From: Pseudomonadales bacterium
Lineage (GTDB): Bacteria; Pseudomonadota; Gammaproteobacteria; Pseudomonadales; JAHRWD01
Direction of reading: 5' to 3'
Length of the DNA: 52,453 nucleotides
Assembly: GCA_019090315.1 (NCBI GenBank)
Contig: JAHRWD010000054.1
Location: 1 to 52,453 of the forward strand
This document shows, one piece after another, positions 16,897-26,513 of this stretch. Every line of letters starts with the position of its first letter. The first letter of the stretch is position 1. The translations under genes were made by a program, and so were the position numbers. The notes beneath the pieces were generated by a model that was given only the letters and a program-made list of their open reading frames with translations, had not been told where the DNA came from and ran no database searches.

Positions 16897-19005
16897 ATGC
16901 TTGAATCCAGTGTACTTGGTTACTTTGCGGCTTCAGCACTCTATCTCGTTCTAAGCATATTATTGCTTACTAGCTGGCGTGGCCGCCTACAGGGTGCTCT
17001 TTTGGTCATCACCGCCCTGCTATCCGTGCTGTGGGCGGCAAGCAATGGCTACTCACTTGGGGTAGATCTACTTTATCGATACCAGTTACTAGCTCTCGAA
17101 GCAGCCAAAAATATTTTCCTATGCCTTTTTTTGCTGCGATTGTTATCTACATCAAACACCGAAAACAAGACTGGAGAACTCGCAGAACCAACGTCTAAAG
17201 ATAGTATCCAGCGGCTAAAACCTGTCATTATTGGCGTAGGGTTTCTGGTTATTCTATTTTCACAGTACCCGGAACTCGCTACGCTTTCAGCGGACTTCAC
17301 CTCAGCAGATCCCAGAATACTGCTGATGATGGCATTTAATATCATCGGCCTGCTACTGATCGAACAACTCTACAGAAACACCCGACCAGAGCAACGCTGG
17401 GCCGTCCGTTATCTTTGTTTTGGCTTTGGCGCACTATTTGTATACGATTTTATGATGTATGCAAAAGCCGGACTATTCGGCACGGTGGATGAGCAAATCT
17501 GGAATGCCCGTGGACTCGTCAATGTTGCCGTCATCCCGATGATCACCATTTCGATCGCCAGGAACCCGAAATGGTCCGGTGATCTGTTTGTCTCTAGAAC
17601 CGTCGTGTTCCATTCCACCGCACTGGTGGGAGCAGGCATTTACCTTCTATTGATGGCTACCACCGGTTTTTATATACGTGAATTCGGCGGTAACTGGGGA
17701 GAGATCGGCCAGATTGCATTCATTACCGCATCGATCCTGCTGCTCATTATCCTGTTGTCCTCCGGACAGATCCGCGCAGCGGTTAAAGTATTCTTCAATA
17801 AACATTTTTTCTCCTACAAATATGAGTACCGCGAAGAGTGGATAAAGCTAAACCGGTATCTGGCATCGATGGACCGCCAGGTAAATGAACCATTAATAGA
17901 CCGCTGCATCCACGCATTGGCTGATATCATCGGTAGTCAATCCGGTCATCTGTGGATAATTCAGGAATCGGGCGAAGCGGAATACACCGCAAGTTGGCCG
18001 CCACTCTATGTGGATCAGGTGGTGGTCACACCAACAGAATCGTCGCTAGTCCGTTTTTTGACGGAAACCCAATGGGTAGTCGAAGTGCCGGAGTATCTGG
18101 AAACACCAGAAATGTACAAAGGCCTGAATCTGGACGAGTGGCAAAGCAATTTTCAAAAATTGTGGCTTGTTGTGCCCCTGCTACATCAGGAGCAGTTATT
18201 CGGATTTATAGCACTGAATAAGCCATCGGTTCCAAGAGCCATCAACTGGGAAGATCACGACCTGCTAAAAACGGTTGGCATACAACTGGCCAATCATCTG
18301 GTGCTTCTAAACACCAGCGAGCAGCTCTCCAGCTCACGACAGTTTGAGGCCTACAACCGTCTGTCTGCCTTTGTTGTACATGATCTAAAAAACCTGGTTG
18401 CTCAGCTATCGATGGTGGTGACCAACGCTGAAAAGCACAAAACCAACCCTGAATTTATTGACGACGCAATGGATACTCTGTCCCATGCGGTAGACAAAAT
18501 GAGCCGACTGCTGTCGCAACTAAAAAAGGGAAATATCGAACAAAAACCCGATCGCTCAGTTTCATTAGAGGCAATATTCGATGACCTTATTGTCCAGCAA
18601 AAATCGATGAAACCCGCACTGACCACCGAACTGAGCGATCCGGATCTATCTTTGCAAACAAACCACGACAAGCTCACCGCCATACTTGGACATTTAATCC
18701 AGAATGCGCAAGAGGCCACACCCGACAACGGCACTGTAAAAATAGTAGGCAGCCAGAACCAGAGCAACACGATGATCGAGATCATTGATACCGGCACTGG
18801 TATGGATCAGGCATTTATTCGTAATCGACTGTTTAAGCCGTTTGATACAACCAAGGGTAACGCCGGTATGGGAATTGGTGTATTTGAAGCACAACAGTTT
18901 GTTGAATCTCTCGGTGGAACCATTCAGGTTGAAAGCACTCCTGGCGAAGGAAGCCATTTTACAATTTTCCTCCCGCAGCACTCTCCGAGCACTGAGGTGA
19001 AATAG
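16897..19005 (+). CDS. prsK: PEP-CTERM system histidine kinase PrsK
   Basis: The 702-residue kinase has about eight N-terminal membrane helices (1-290), a GAF domain (about 320-470), a HisKA-like region with H495 in FVVHDLKNLVAQL, and an ATPase domain (LIQNAQEATPDNG, IDTGTGMD, NAGMGIGVFEA). The unusual kinase box HDLKN and the membrane-GAF-kinase order are those of PrsK, the sensor paired with PrsR in Proteobacteria with exosortase/PEP-CTERM protein sorting. It lies between the EpsB-type transferase and prsR. The signal is unknown. An ATPase domain ending in LPQHSPS completes the protein, so it looks intact. Confidence 0.88.
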   Translation: MLESSVLGYFAASALYLVLSILLLTSWRGRLQGALLVITALLSVLWAASNGYSLGVDLLYRYQLLALEAAKNIFLCLFLLRLLSTSNTENKTGELAEPTSKDSIQRLKPVIIGVGFLVILFSQYPELATLSADFTSADPRILLMMAFNIIGLLLIEQLYRNTRPEQRWAVRYLCFGFGALFVYDFMMYAKAGLFGTVDEQIWNARGLVNVAVIPMITISIARNPKWSGDLFVSRTVVFHSTALVGAGIYLLLMATTGFYIREFGGNWGEIGQIAFITASILLLIILLSSGQIRAAVKVFFNKHFFSYKYEYREEWIKLNRYLASMDRQVNEPLIDRCIHALADIIGSQSGHLWIIQESGEAEYTASWPPLYVDQVVVTPTESSLVRFLTETQWVVEVPEYLETPEMYKGLNLDEWQSNFQKLWLVVPLLHQEQLFGFIALNKPSVPRAINWEDHDLLKTVGIQLANHLVLLNTSEQLSSSRQFEAYNRLSAFVVHDLKNLVAQLSMVVTNAEKHKTNPEFIDDAMDTLSHAVDKMSRLLSQLKKGNIEQKPDRSVSLEAIFDDLIVQQKSMKPALTTELSDPDLSLQTNHDKLTAILGHLIQNAQEATPDNGTVKIVGSQNQSNTMIEIIDTGTGMDQAFIRNRLFKPFDTTKGNAGMGIGVFEAQQFVESLGGTIQVESTPGEGSHFTIFLPQHSPSTEVK

Positions 19006-19008
19006 CCA

Positions 19009-19048
19009 ACTGTAAAGAAACCTGACGTTCACTGTAAAAAAACCTGTC
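19009..19048 (+). promoter_or_regulatory. Tandem 18-bp direct repeats upstream of prsR
   Basis: Two copies of ACTGTAAAnAAACCTGnC start at 19009 and 19031, a 22-bp period or about two helical turns, with two mismatches. A weaker third match (TTTGTATAAAAACC) starts at 19061. They fill the 111-bp gap between prsK and prsR. The arrangement is that of a direct-repeat binding site, possibly for PrsR itself. No clear GG-N10-GC sigma-54 core was found here. Confidence 0.5.
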
Positions 19049-19116
19049 ACTTTTCCTCTCTTTGTATAAAAACCCGCTATGATTAATCCCATACGTAGAA
19101 CCGACAGGAGGTTACA

Positions 19117-20508
19117 TTGAGCAAACCCGCAAAAAAAACAAAAGCCACCAAGGACAAAGAGAAACCTGTTCTTCTAGTTGTGGAAGATGACCCGGGACTA
19201 CAAAAACAGTTCAAGTGGAGCTTTGAACGCTATCAGGTTGTCATTGCCGATGACAGAGAGAGCGCCCTGAACAATATCCGCCGTTATGAACCTGCGGTAG
19301 TCACCCTTGATTTAGGCCTTCCCCCCGACCCTGCAAATGCGACCGAAGGCCTTGCCACTCTGGAACAGATCCTGCAGCTTGCGCCTAATACCAAGATAAT
19401 CGTGGTGACGGGTAACGACGACCGTGAAAATGCCCTGAAAGCAGTGGCAATGGGTGCCTACGATTTTTTTCAAAAACCGATAGACCCGGAAACCCTGGGA
19501 TTTGTCATCGATCGTGCGCAGCATCTCTACCTCCTGGAGGAAGAAAACAATACGCTTCATCAGCAACTCGGTGATGACTCTCCCTTAGAAGGCGTGATCG
19601 CGGTCAGTCCCGAGATGGCAAAACTCTGTCGAACCATTGAAAAAATTGCACCCACCGATATCACCACGCTATTTTTAGGTGAAAGCGGTACCGGAAAAGA
19701 GGTATTGGCACGAGCACTCCATCAACTTAGTGACCGCAGAGATGGTAATTTTATTGCAATAAACTGTGCGGCCATTCCCGAGAACCTGCTTGAAAGTGAG
19801 CTATTTGGTTACGAAAAAGGAGCGTTCACCGGTGCTGTGCAACAAACCAAAGGTAAAATCGAGTATGCACATAAGGGCACGTTTTTCCTTGATGAGCTTG
19901 GAGACTTGCCCCAGGCACTTCAGGCAAAACTACTAAGATTTCTGCAAGAGCGAACTGTCGAAAGAATTGGTGGGCGTGAAGAAATCCCCGTCGATGTGCG
20001 AGTGATTGGTGCAACCCACCAGGATCTTGCCAAGCTAATAGACGCCGGCACTTTTCGGGAAGATCTTTACTATCGACTCAGCGAAGTCAGCATTCAGATC
20101 CCGCCGCTACGTGATCGCCAGGGTGATGCCATTGTAATCGCCAGGAAATTACTGGATCGTTTTAATAAACAGAACAAGCTTAAGATAAAAGGGTTTAGCC
20201 CTGATGCATTGGCCGCAATTGATAACTATCGCTGGCCCGGCAATATCCGAGAGATGGAAAACCGGGTAAAACGGGGTGTAATTATGGCGGATGACAAGTT
20301 TGTAACCGCCGAAGATCTTGAACTTGTGGAGTCCGCCAAAAACACGATACCACTCAACCTCAAAGAGGTCAGGGAAAGTGCGGAAAAAATGGTGATCATA
20401 AAAGCGATCAAAATGGCAGACCATAATATTTCACGCTCTGCCGAACTGCTGGGGGTCACTCGACCCACTCTATATGCACTGATGACCAAATATTCAATTT
20501 CTGAGTAA
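19117..20508 (+). CDS. prsR: PEP-CTERM response regulator PrsR (sigma-54 activator)
   Basis: This 463-residue NtrC-family regulator has a receiver domain (17-135, phospho-acceptor D65 in VTLDLGLPPDPAN), a sigma-54 AAA+ domain (about 155-380) and a Fis-type helix-turn-helix (NISRSAELLGVTRPTLYALM). The Walker A is GESGTGKE, the sigma-54 contact loop is GAFTGA, and the Walker B region is GTFFLDELGDLP. The TTG start is decided by a strong AGGAGG seven bases upstream. PrsR is known to be associated with sigma-54 promoters in front of PEP-CTERM protein genes in Proteobacteria. Any such targets lie outside this window. Confidence 0.9.
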   Translation: MSKPAKKTKATKDKEKPVLLVVEDDPGLQKQFKWSFERYQVVIADDRESALNNIRRYEPAVVTLDLGLPPDPANATEGLATLEQILQLAPNTKIIVVTGNDDRENALKAVAMGAYDFFQKPIDPETLGFVIDRAQHLYLLEEENNTLHQQLGDDSPLEGVIAVSPEMAKLCRTIEKIAPTDITTLFLGESGTGKEVLARALHQLSDRRDGNFIAINCAAIPENLLESELFGYEKGAFTGAVQQTKGKIEYAHKGTFFLDELGDLPQALQAKLLRFLQERTVERIGGREEIPVDVRVIGATHQDLAKLIDAGTFREDLYYRLSEVSIQIPPLRDRQGDAIVIARKLLDRFNKQNKLKIKGFSPDALAAIDNYRWPGNIREMENRVKRGVIMADDKFVTAEDLELVESAKNTIPLNLKEVRESAEKMVIIKAIKMADHNISRSAELLGVTRPTLYALMTKYSISE

Positions 20509-20595
20509 CCACTCAAACAATTAGCCCTTTCGATATTGGAACTCTTATTGGGCTAATTAGAGTCGCTTAGTGTTGACAGACGCTGGCAATCAAAC

Positions 20596-21012
20596 CTAGC
20601 CACCAAAATATCCGGGGGGTGCCGAAGCCCTGTCTTTACTGTGTAATGCCTGTTTCAACTGAGCGGAACTAGCACTGTCCATCCGTGTAAATTTTACCCC
20701 ACTTTTTAACCCTAACCGGGAACAAACCTCTACTTTAATCTGAAGCAAGCTCGCGCAATCGGGCAATATAATTTTCAGATCGAGACACTCACCCACTTCC
20801 GGCTGCCAGCTGGCGCTACTGAACGAACATCCACTCAGCGATATATCAATCAACCGCACCTCAAGCACACCCTCTGAACCCTCCAGATAGGTCCCGATGT
20901 CATATCGAACCCTGGGGGATTTTCTACGCTCTCTACCATTGAAATGAAGAGCTGAAAGCTCTACGGAGGCCTTTTTCACCATACTTTTTACTCGGACTTT
21001 CCTGACAGGCAT
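20596..21012 (-). CDS. PilZ-domain protein
   Basis: The 138-residue soluble protein carries a PilZ cyclic-di-GMP-binding domain at about 28-120. It has the RxxxR motif (RRKSPR, R30-R34) and the DISLSGCSF motif, matching the D/NxSxxG pattern. These are the two ligand-contact motifs of the family. There is no other domain. It lies alone between prsR and glyA, pointing away from glyA. With the HD-GYP protein at the window start it suggests cyclic-di-GMP signalling, and its position beside prsR hints at a role in surface or exopolysaccharide control. Confidence 0.85.
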   Translation of the reverse strand: MPVRKVRVKSMVKKASVELSALHFNGRERRKSPRVRYDIGTYLEGSEGVLEVRLIDISLSGCSFSSASWQPEVGECLDLKIILPDCASLLQIKVEVCSRLGLKSGVKFTRMDSASSAQLKQALHSKDRASAPPGYFGG

Positions 21013-21093
21013 TCTAAAAAGTATAGACCACCCTACAGCTACCCAATGAGCAACGCATGCCGGCTAAGAGTTTTAGCGGTATGGCACATATTG

Positions 21094-21123
21094 GGGTAGA
21101 ATACTCGCCCATTTATTCTACCC
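21094..21123 (+). promoter_or_regulatory. Palindrome over the likely glyA promoter
   Basis: GGGTAGAAT and ATTCTACCC form a perfect 9-bp inverted repeat with a 12-base loop, 50 bp before the glyA start. TAGAAT inside the left arm is the best -10 candidate for glyA, so the palindrome could be a repressor site overlapping the promoter, or a leader hairpin. Confidence 0.4.
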
Positions 21124-21173
21124 ACCCGCGTGAGCCGAAAAATCTCCCGCGTCTGCACGATTTTGAGGAAAGC

Positions 21174-22427
21174 ATGTTCAACAAAGAGATGAAAATCCAG
21201 GGCTACGACGACGAACTTTGGGCAGCAATGCAGGGCGAGGAATTGCGCCAGGAAGAGCATATCGAGCTGATCGCGTCAGAAAACTACGTTAGCCCACGAG
21301 TGCTGGAAGCACAGGGTTCTGTGCTGACCAACAAATATGCAGAAGGCTATCCCGGCAAACGTTATTACGGCGGCTGCGAGCATGTTGATGTGGTCGAGCA
21401 ACTGGCGATAGACCGAGCCAAAGAGCTGTTCGGTGCTGGCTATGCAAACGTACAACCTCACTCCGGCTCACAAGCCAACGCAGCGGTCTATATGGCGCTG
21501 CTTCAGCCGGGTGATACCTTCCTGGGCATGAGCCTCGCCGATGGCGGACACCTTACCCACGGTGCAGGCGTAAGCTTTTCGGGAAAAATTTACAACGCGA
21601 TTCAGTACGGCTTAAACGCTGAAACCGGTCGTATTGATTACGATGAAGTAGCTAAATTAGCCCGAGAACACAAACCAAAAATGATCGTAGCTGGTTTTTC
21701 GGCCTATTCACGCATCATCGACTGGCAAAGATTCCGCGATATCGCTGACGAAATAGGCGCATTCCTATTCGTAGATATGGCTCACATCGCCGGCCTAGTG
21801 GCTACTGGCCTCTACCCTAGCCCGGTTCAAATTGCCGATGTCACCACGACTACCACCCACAAAACCATCGGTGGCCCACGGGGTGGTTTGATCCTCGCCC
21901 GTGACGATGAAGCGATTCATAAAAAACTCAATTCAGCGGTATTTCCGGGCGGCCAGGGTGGCCCATTGATGCACGTCATTGCAGCCAAAGCGGTTTGCTT
22001 CAAAGAAGCGATGGAAGATGATTTTAAACAGTATCAAACACAGGTCGTTAAAAACGCCCAATGTTTGGCCGATCTGTTCATTAGCCGTGGCTACGATGTG
22101 GTTTCCGACGGAACCGATGATCACCTGTTCTTGCTAAGCCTTATGGGCCGTGAAATCACCGGTAAAGATGCGGATGCGGCGCTGGGCAAAGCAAACATTA
22201 CCGTCAACAAAAACGCCGTACCCAATGACCCACGCTCACCCTTCGTAACCAGTGGCCTGCGTATCGGTACACCAGCAATTACCCGCCGTGGCTTCAAGAT
22301 CCCAGAAACCGAAAAGCTCGGTAACTGGATATGCGATATCCTCGATGATATTGAAAATGAAGAAACTATCGCTCGAGTTAAAGGCGAAGCACTGGCGCTG
22401 TGTACACTGTTCCCGGTTTATAGCTAG
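21174..22427 (+). CDS. glyA: Serine hydroxymethyltransferase
   Basis: This PLP enzyme converts serine and tetrahydrofolate to glycine and methylene-tetrahydrofolate. The 417-residue length is standard. [19 protein letters not shown] and [15 protein letters not shown] mark the N-terminal part. The PLP lysine is in [28 protein letters not shown] lies near the C-terminus. The open frame reaches back to 21057, but ATG at 21174 was chosen because GAGGAAA precedes it and homologues begin close to here. The glyA-nrdR-rib order that follows is typical of gammaproteobacteria. Confidence 0.97.
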   Translation: MFNKEMKIQGYDDELWAAMQGEELRQEEHIELIASENYVSPRVLEAQGSVLTNKYAEGYPGKRYYGGCEHVDVVEQLAIDRAKELFGAGYANVQPHSGSQANAAVYMALLQPGDTFLGMSLADGGHLTHGAGVSFSGKIYNAIQYGLNAETGRIDYDEVAKLAREHKPKMIVAGFSAYSRIIDWQRFRDIADEIGAFLFVDMAHIAGLVATGLYPSPVQIADVTTTTTHKTIGGPRGGLILARDDEAIHKKLNSAVFPGGQGGPLMHVIAAKAVCFKEAMEDDFKQYQTQVVKNAQCLADLFISRGYDVVSDGTDDHLFLLSLMGREITGKDADAALGKANITVNKNAVPNDPRSPFVTSGLRIGTPAITRRGFKIPETEKLGNWICDILDDIENEETIARVKGEALALCTLFPVYS

Positions 22428-22456
22428 GTTTATAGAACCTCACTTAGAGCCGAACT

Positions 22457-22951
22457 ATGTACTGTCCTTTCTGCAAAGCCCACGAGACCAAGGTGATCGA
22501 CTCCCGGTTGGTCGCCGAGGGCGAGCAGGTCAAACGGCGACGTGAATGCCTGAGCTGTCAGGAGCGTTTTACCAGCTTCGAGCAGGCTGAACTGGTGATG
22601 CCTCGCATCATTAAAAACAGCGGAAACCGCCAGCCCTTTGATGAAGAGAAATTACGCGCAGGACTGCTGCGGGCGATTGAAAAACGCCCCGTCAGCATTG
22701 AGGATGTGGAATCGTCGATCACCCGTATCAAGCATAAGTTGCGCGCTATTGGTGAACGCGAGATCCCATCGGATACATTAGGCGAAGCAGTAATGGCCGA
22801 GCTTCGTAAACTCGATGAGGTAGCCTACGTACGCTTTGCTTCGGTTTATCGGCGCTTTGAAGTGGTGGATCAGTTTCGCAAAGAGATCGAACAACTCGAA
22901 AAGGAAAGCTCTGACCCAGCGCCCGACCCTGCATCAAATAAGAAAAAATGA
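22457..22951 (+). CDS. nrdR: Transcriptional repressor NrdR
   Basis: NrdR represses ribonucleotide reductase genes in response to nucleotide state. The 164-residue protein has the N-terminal zinc ribbon with C3, C6, C31 and C34, followed by an ATP-cone domain (about 46-136, starting [16 protein letters not shown]). The C-terminal tail is charged. The start lies 29 bp after glyA, and the stop overlaps the ribD start by four bases (ATGA), so translation is likely coupled. No NrdR-box pair was noted in the window, as its targets are elsewhere. Confidence 0.97.
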   Translation: MYCPFCKAHETKVIDSRLVAEGEQVKRRRECLSCQERFTSFEQAELVMPRIIKNSGNRQPFDEEKLRAGLLRAIEKRPVSIEDVESSITRIKHKLRAIGEREIPSDTLGEAVMAELRKLDEVAYVRFASVYRRFEVVDQFRKEIEQLEKESSDPAPDPASNKKK

Positions 22952-24096
22952 CCGATCGCGCTATGCAGAATAGCAATGAACACTGGATGGCAAGGGCGAT
23001 CCAGCTCGGCCAAAAAGGGCTGTACAGCACCGATCCCAATCCACGAGTGGGTTGCGTATTGGTAAAAGATGGGCAGTTAATTGGCGAAGGCTGGCACCGT
23101 AAAGCAGGCGGCCCCCATGCTGAAATCGCAGCGCTTAATGCTGCAACGAATGATGTAAAAGGCGCGACAGCATACGTAACGCTGGAACCCTGTAGCCATC
23201 AAGGACGAACACCACCCTGCTGTGACGCATTGATAAAAGCAGGCATTGGTAAAGTAGTCGCTGCGATGAAAGACCCTAATCCACAGGTCAGCGGTAATGG
23301 ATTTGAGCGCCTGCGACAGGCTGGAATTGAAGTGCTCAGCGGGGTTTTGCAGATGGATGCGGAAGCGCTAAACCCGGGGTTTATCAAACGATATAAAACC
23401 GGTTTACCGCTGGTTCGATTAAAATTGGCCATGAGCCTGGATGGCCGCACCGCAATGGCCAATGGCGAAAGCCAATGGATCACCGGCCCCGAAGCACGGC
23501 AAGATGTACAAAAGTGGCGTGCGCGTAGTTCGGCAATTGTGACCGGTATCGGCAGCCTGTTAAAGGATGACTCGCGATTAAATGTACGGCGCGAAGATCT
23601 GACGATTGAGGTCGAACATCAAAATTTTATTCGGCAACCGCTGCGAGTAGTGCTCGATTCAGCATTACGTACGCCGGTTGACGCAAAAATACTGCATCAA
23701 CCCGGCGACACATTGATTATCGGTTCGCAGTTAAAAATCTGCGGCCAAGCGATGCAAGACAAGCAAAAGCGGTTGCAGGATGCCGGGGCCGAGGTTGTAC
23801 TAATAGAGGAACGCGGCCAGCAACTCGATCTACACAAAACCCTGCAGATGCTGGCGCAAAGGGGTTGCAACGAAGTACTATTCGAATGTGGCGCAATACT
23901 GGCGGGTTCAGTTGTGCAGCAGAGGCTGACGGATGAGATCATCATCTATATGGCACCCACACTGCTCGGCAATAATGCCCAGCCACTGATGAAATTGCTC
24001 GGGCTCAATCATATTGATCAACAGATCCCGCTGAATATTCAGCAAACCCGTATGGTCGGAAAAGACCTGCGAATGATTGCTACACCCAAACTTTAA
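22948..24096 (+). CDS. ribD: Bifunctional riboflavin pathway deaminase/reductase RibD
   Basis: RibD performs steps two and three of riboflavin synthesis: deamination, then NADPH-dependent reduction of the pyrimidine intermediate. The deaminase domain (about 12-140) shows [10 protein letters not shown] and [12 protein letters not shown], which provide the zinc-binding histidine and cysteines. The reductase domain (about 150-370) begins [14 protein letters not shown]. The 382-residue length is slightly above the usual 360-370. It overlaps nrdR by four bases and precedes ribE by 26 bp. Confidence 0.96.
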   Translation: MTDRAMQNSNEHWMARAIQLGQKGLYSTDPNPRVGCVLVKDGQLIGEGWHRKAGGPHAEIAALNAATNDVKGATAYVTLEPCSHQGRTPPCCDALIKAGIGKVVAAMKDPNPQVSGNGFERLRQAGIEVLSGVLQMDAEALNPGFIKRYKTGLPLVRLKLAMSLDGRTAMANGESQWITGPEARQDVQKWRARSSAIVTGIGSLLKDDSRLNVRREDLTIEVEHQNFIRQPLRVVLDSALRTPVDAKILHQPGDTLIIGSQLKICGQAMQDKQKRLQDAGAEVVLIEERGQQLDLHKTLQMLAQRGCNEVLFECGAILAGSVVQQRLTDEIIIYMAPTLLGNNAQPLMKLLGLNHIDQQIPLNIQQTRMVGKDLRMIATPKL

Positions 24097-24122
24097 ATAG
24101 CAACAAAGAGACAACCCAAAGA

Positions 24123-24782
24123 ATGTTCACAGGGCTAATTCAAACCATCGGCGAAATCACCGAGCTGACCCGCGATAACCAGGATCTAATCATCCGGTTC
24201 GATAGTCGTGGGCTCGATATGAGTATCGTAGAACTCGGTGATAGTATCGCCGTGAACGGTGTTTGCTTAACCGTGGTCGGCTTTGATGACAACAGCTTTC
24301 GCGCTGATGTATCCGCCGAAACCCTCGCCAATACCACCCTTGGCAGCTGGGCCAGCGGACAAAGGGTTAACATGGAAAAAGCCCTGACCTTCTCCCAGCC
24401 GCTAGGCGGTCACCTGGTTAGCGGTCATGTTGATGGCACCGGAAAAATTCTCTCCCGGGAGGCCGATGGTCGCTCGGTTCGGTTCTCTATTCAAGCCCCA
24501 AAAGAGCTGGAAAAATATATCGCCCGCAAGGGTTCAATCTGTATCGATGGCACCAGCCTTACGGTCAACACCGTAGCTCCCGGTCATTTTGAGATCAACA
24601 TTGTGCCCCACACCCTCGACCAAACCATCATCAACCAGTACCAGCCCGGCGTGCTTGTGAATCTCGAAGTAGATCTGATCGCACGCTACCTGGAACAGAT
24701 GTTGATCAGCGGCGAAGGCAGCCAGGGCGTCTCACTCGAATCATTACAGCAGTACGGGTTTATCAAACCCGGCTCACGCTAA
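24123..24782 (+). CDS. ribE: Riboflavin synthase alpha subunit
   Basis: The enzyme dismutates two molecules of 6,7-dimethyl-8-ribityllumazine to riboflavin. The 219 residues form two similar lumazine-binding repeats. The first starts MFTGLIQTIGEI and contains NGVCLTV; the second contains GHLVSGHVDGTGKI and DGTSLTVN. Spacing to ribBA is 13 bp, with CGCAGGA upstream of the next start, so the genes form an operon. In some naming schemes this gene is called ribC. Confidence 0.96.
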   Translation: MFTGLIQTIGEITELTRDNQDLIIRFDSRGLDMSIVELGDSIAVNGVCLTVVGFDDNSFRADVSAETLANTTLGSWASGQRVNMEKALTFSQPLGGHLVSGHVDGTGKILSREADGRSVRFSIQAPKELEKYIARKGSICIDGTSLTVNTVAPGHFEINIVPHTLDQTIINQYQPGVLVNLEVDLIARYLEQMLISGEGSQGVSLESLQQYGFIKPGSR

Positions 24783-24795
24783 CGCAGGAAATACC

Positions 24796-25914
24796 ATGCA
24801 ATCATTGAACACCGTTGAAGAGCTGATTGAAGATATTCGTCAGGGCAAAATGGTCATCCTGATGGATGATGAAGGCCGCGAAAACGAAGGCGACATTATC
24901 ATGGCCTCCTCCAGGGTCAGAAGCGAAGATATCGCTTTTATGGTACGCCACGCCTGCGGACTGGTCTGCATGCCGATGACCCGTGAGCGCTGCGAACAGC
25001 TGCGTTTGCCGCTGATGGTGAGCGACAACCTCACCCCCCACGGTACAAACTTCACCCTATCGATTGAAGCGACCGTTGGCACTACCACCGGTATCTCTGC
25101 CGCGGATCGTGCCACCACTATTCAGGCTGCTGTCGCTGCCAATGCGGTGCCCGAGGATATTATCCAACCGGGACATATTTTTCCGTTGATGGCGCAACCC
25201 GGTGGCGTACTAAGCCGCGCTGGCCACACCGAAGCGGGCTGTGATCTGGCCATGCTAGCGGGACTCGAACCCTCCGCGGTGATTGTCGAAATCATGAACG
25301 AAGATGGCACTATGGCGCGACGGCCAGAGCTGGAAGTGTTTGCAGAAAAGCATGGTTTAAAAATGGGCACCATTGCGGATCTGATCCAATACCGCATGAC
25401 CAACGAAAAAACCGTCGATCGCACCGGCAGTTACCCCATCTCTACCGAATACGGTGACCTGACAGTACATAGCTATCAGGATGTCATCAGCAACGAACTG
25501 CACCTGGCCATTGTAAAAGGCACCATTTCACCAGATGAACCGGTAGTTGTGCGGGTTCAACAGGCCGATACCATGCGCGACCTGCTGCATACAGTACGTT
25601 CAAACGCACCAAAAAGCTGGTCTATACACAGCGCACTGGAATATATCGCCAGCCAGGACAGCGGTGTGCTGGTACTGATTTCACATCAGGAAACACCATC
25701 TGAGCTATTGGCCCATATCGAATGGTTATCCGCGGGCACGCCTCGAAAGCATGGCCTTGGCCAGGAATCCCACATCGTACGCACCGTCGGCGGTGGCTCC
25801 CAGGTACTAAGGGACCTCGGGGTTCAAAAAATGCGACTACTCAGCAGCGAAGTCAAATACAATGCCCTGTCCGGCTTCGGGCTAGAAGTTGTAGACTACA
25901 TCCCCTGCGAATAG
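24796..25914 (+). CDS. ribBA: DHBP synthase fused to a degenerate GTP cyclohydrolase II domain
   Basis: The N-terminal half (1-205) is 3,4-dihydroxy-2-butanone-4-phosphate synthase. It shows the acidic loop DDEGRENEGDIIMAS, CMPMTRERCEQL, TPHGTNFTLSIEA and the substrate-binding segment AGHTEAGCDLA. The C-terminal half (206-372) is shaped like RibA but lacks the zinc cysteines: where active enzymes read [17 protein letters not shown], this one has a cysteine-free stretch (QQADTMRDLLHTV). It should therefore not hydrolyse GTP. A true ribA lies at 34790. This hybrid form is known from Pseudomonas-like bacteria. Confidence 0.94.
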   Translation: MQSLNTVEELIEDIRQGKMVILMDDEGRENEGDIIMASSRVRSEDIAFMVRHACGLVCMPMTRERCEQLRLPLMVSDNLTPHGTNFTLSIEATVGTTTGISAADRATTIQAAVAANAVPEDIIQPGHIFPLMAQPGGVLSRAGHTEAGCDLAMLAGLEPSAVIVEIMNEDGTMARRPELEVFAEKHGLKMGTIADLIQYRMTNEKTVDRTGSYPISTEYGDLTVHSYQDVISNELHLAIVKGTISPDEPVVVRVQQADTMRDLLHTVRSNAPKSWSIHSALEYIASQDSGVLVLISHQETPSELLAHIEWLSAGTPRKHGLGQESHIVRTVGGGSQVLRDLGVQKMRLLSSEVKYNALSGFGLEVVDYIPCE

Positions 25915-25985
25915 CGCTACTGGCTATAGTCACAATAGACACCCTATTTTCAAAAACTATTTAAGATATTTTTACGAGAAAAATT

Positions 25986-26456
25986 ATGAGCGACATCACC
26001 ACCATCGAAGGCGATTTTTCTGCAGCCGACGCAACATTTGCACTGGTAGCCGGACGGTTTAACCGATTCATCGTAGACCCGCTGGTCGATGGCGCAATTG
26101 ATGTACTGGTACGCCACGGCGTATCAAAGAAAAACATTACCCTGATCAATGCACCCGGTGCCTTTGAACTGCCACTGGTTGTGCAAAAAGTAGCACAGCA
26201 GAAAAAGTACGATGCGATCATCGCCCTCGGCGCGGTAATTCGTGGTGGTACACCGCACTTTGAATATGTTGCCGGTGAGTGCGTAAAAGGTATTTCCCAA
26301 GTATCTCTGAACGAAGACGTACCGGTTGCTTTTGGCGTTCTGACAGTGGATACCATTGAGCAGGCGATTGAACGTGCAGGCACTAAAGCTGGTAACAAGG
26401 GTGCTGAAGCTGCTATGTCGGCGTTTGAGATGGTTAGTTTGTTGCGGAATATTTAA
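25986..26456 (+). CDS. ribH: 6,7-dimethyl-8-ribityllumazine synthase
   Basis: RibH condenses the RibB and RibD products to the lumazine precursor of riboflavin, in a large oligomeric shell. The 156 residues show [50 protein letters not shown] with the catalytic histidine, and [16 protein letters not shown]. It follows ribBA by 71 bp. In related genomes nusB follows directly. Here a lipoprotein gene and a toxin-antitoxin pair come between. Confidence 0.96.
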   Translation: MSDITTIEGDFSAADATFALVAGRFNRFIVDPLVDGAIDVLVRHGVSKKNITLINAPGAFELPLVVQKVAQQKKYDAIIALGAVIRGGTPHFEYVAGECVKGISQVSLNEDVPVAFGVLTVDTIEQAIERAGTKAGNKGAEAAMSAFEMVSLLRNI

Positions 26457-26513
26457 CTGCGGGCTGTTACCGATATACCTGTTAGGGCGCTGTTAGAAGC
26501 ATGAGGAGAATTT

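Noticed and set aside
19049..19075. Possible sigma-54 promoter before prsR
   Set aside because: TGTCAC is present but the required GG and GC at 10-bp spacing are not.
25915..25985. Possible FMN riboswitch in the rib operon
   Set aside because: The gaps before ribD, ribE, ribBA and ribH are too short and show no conserved RFN stems.
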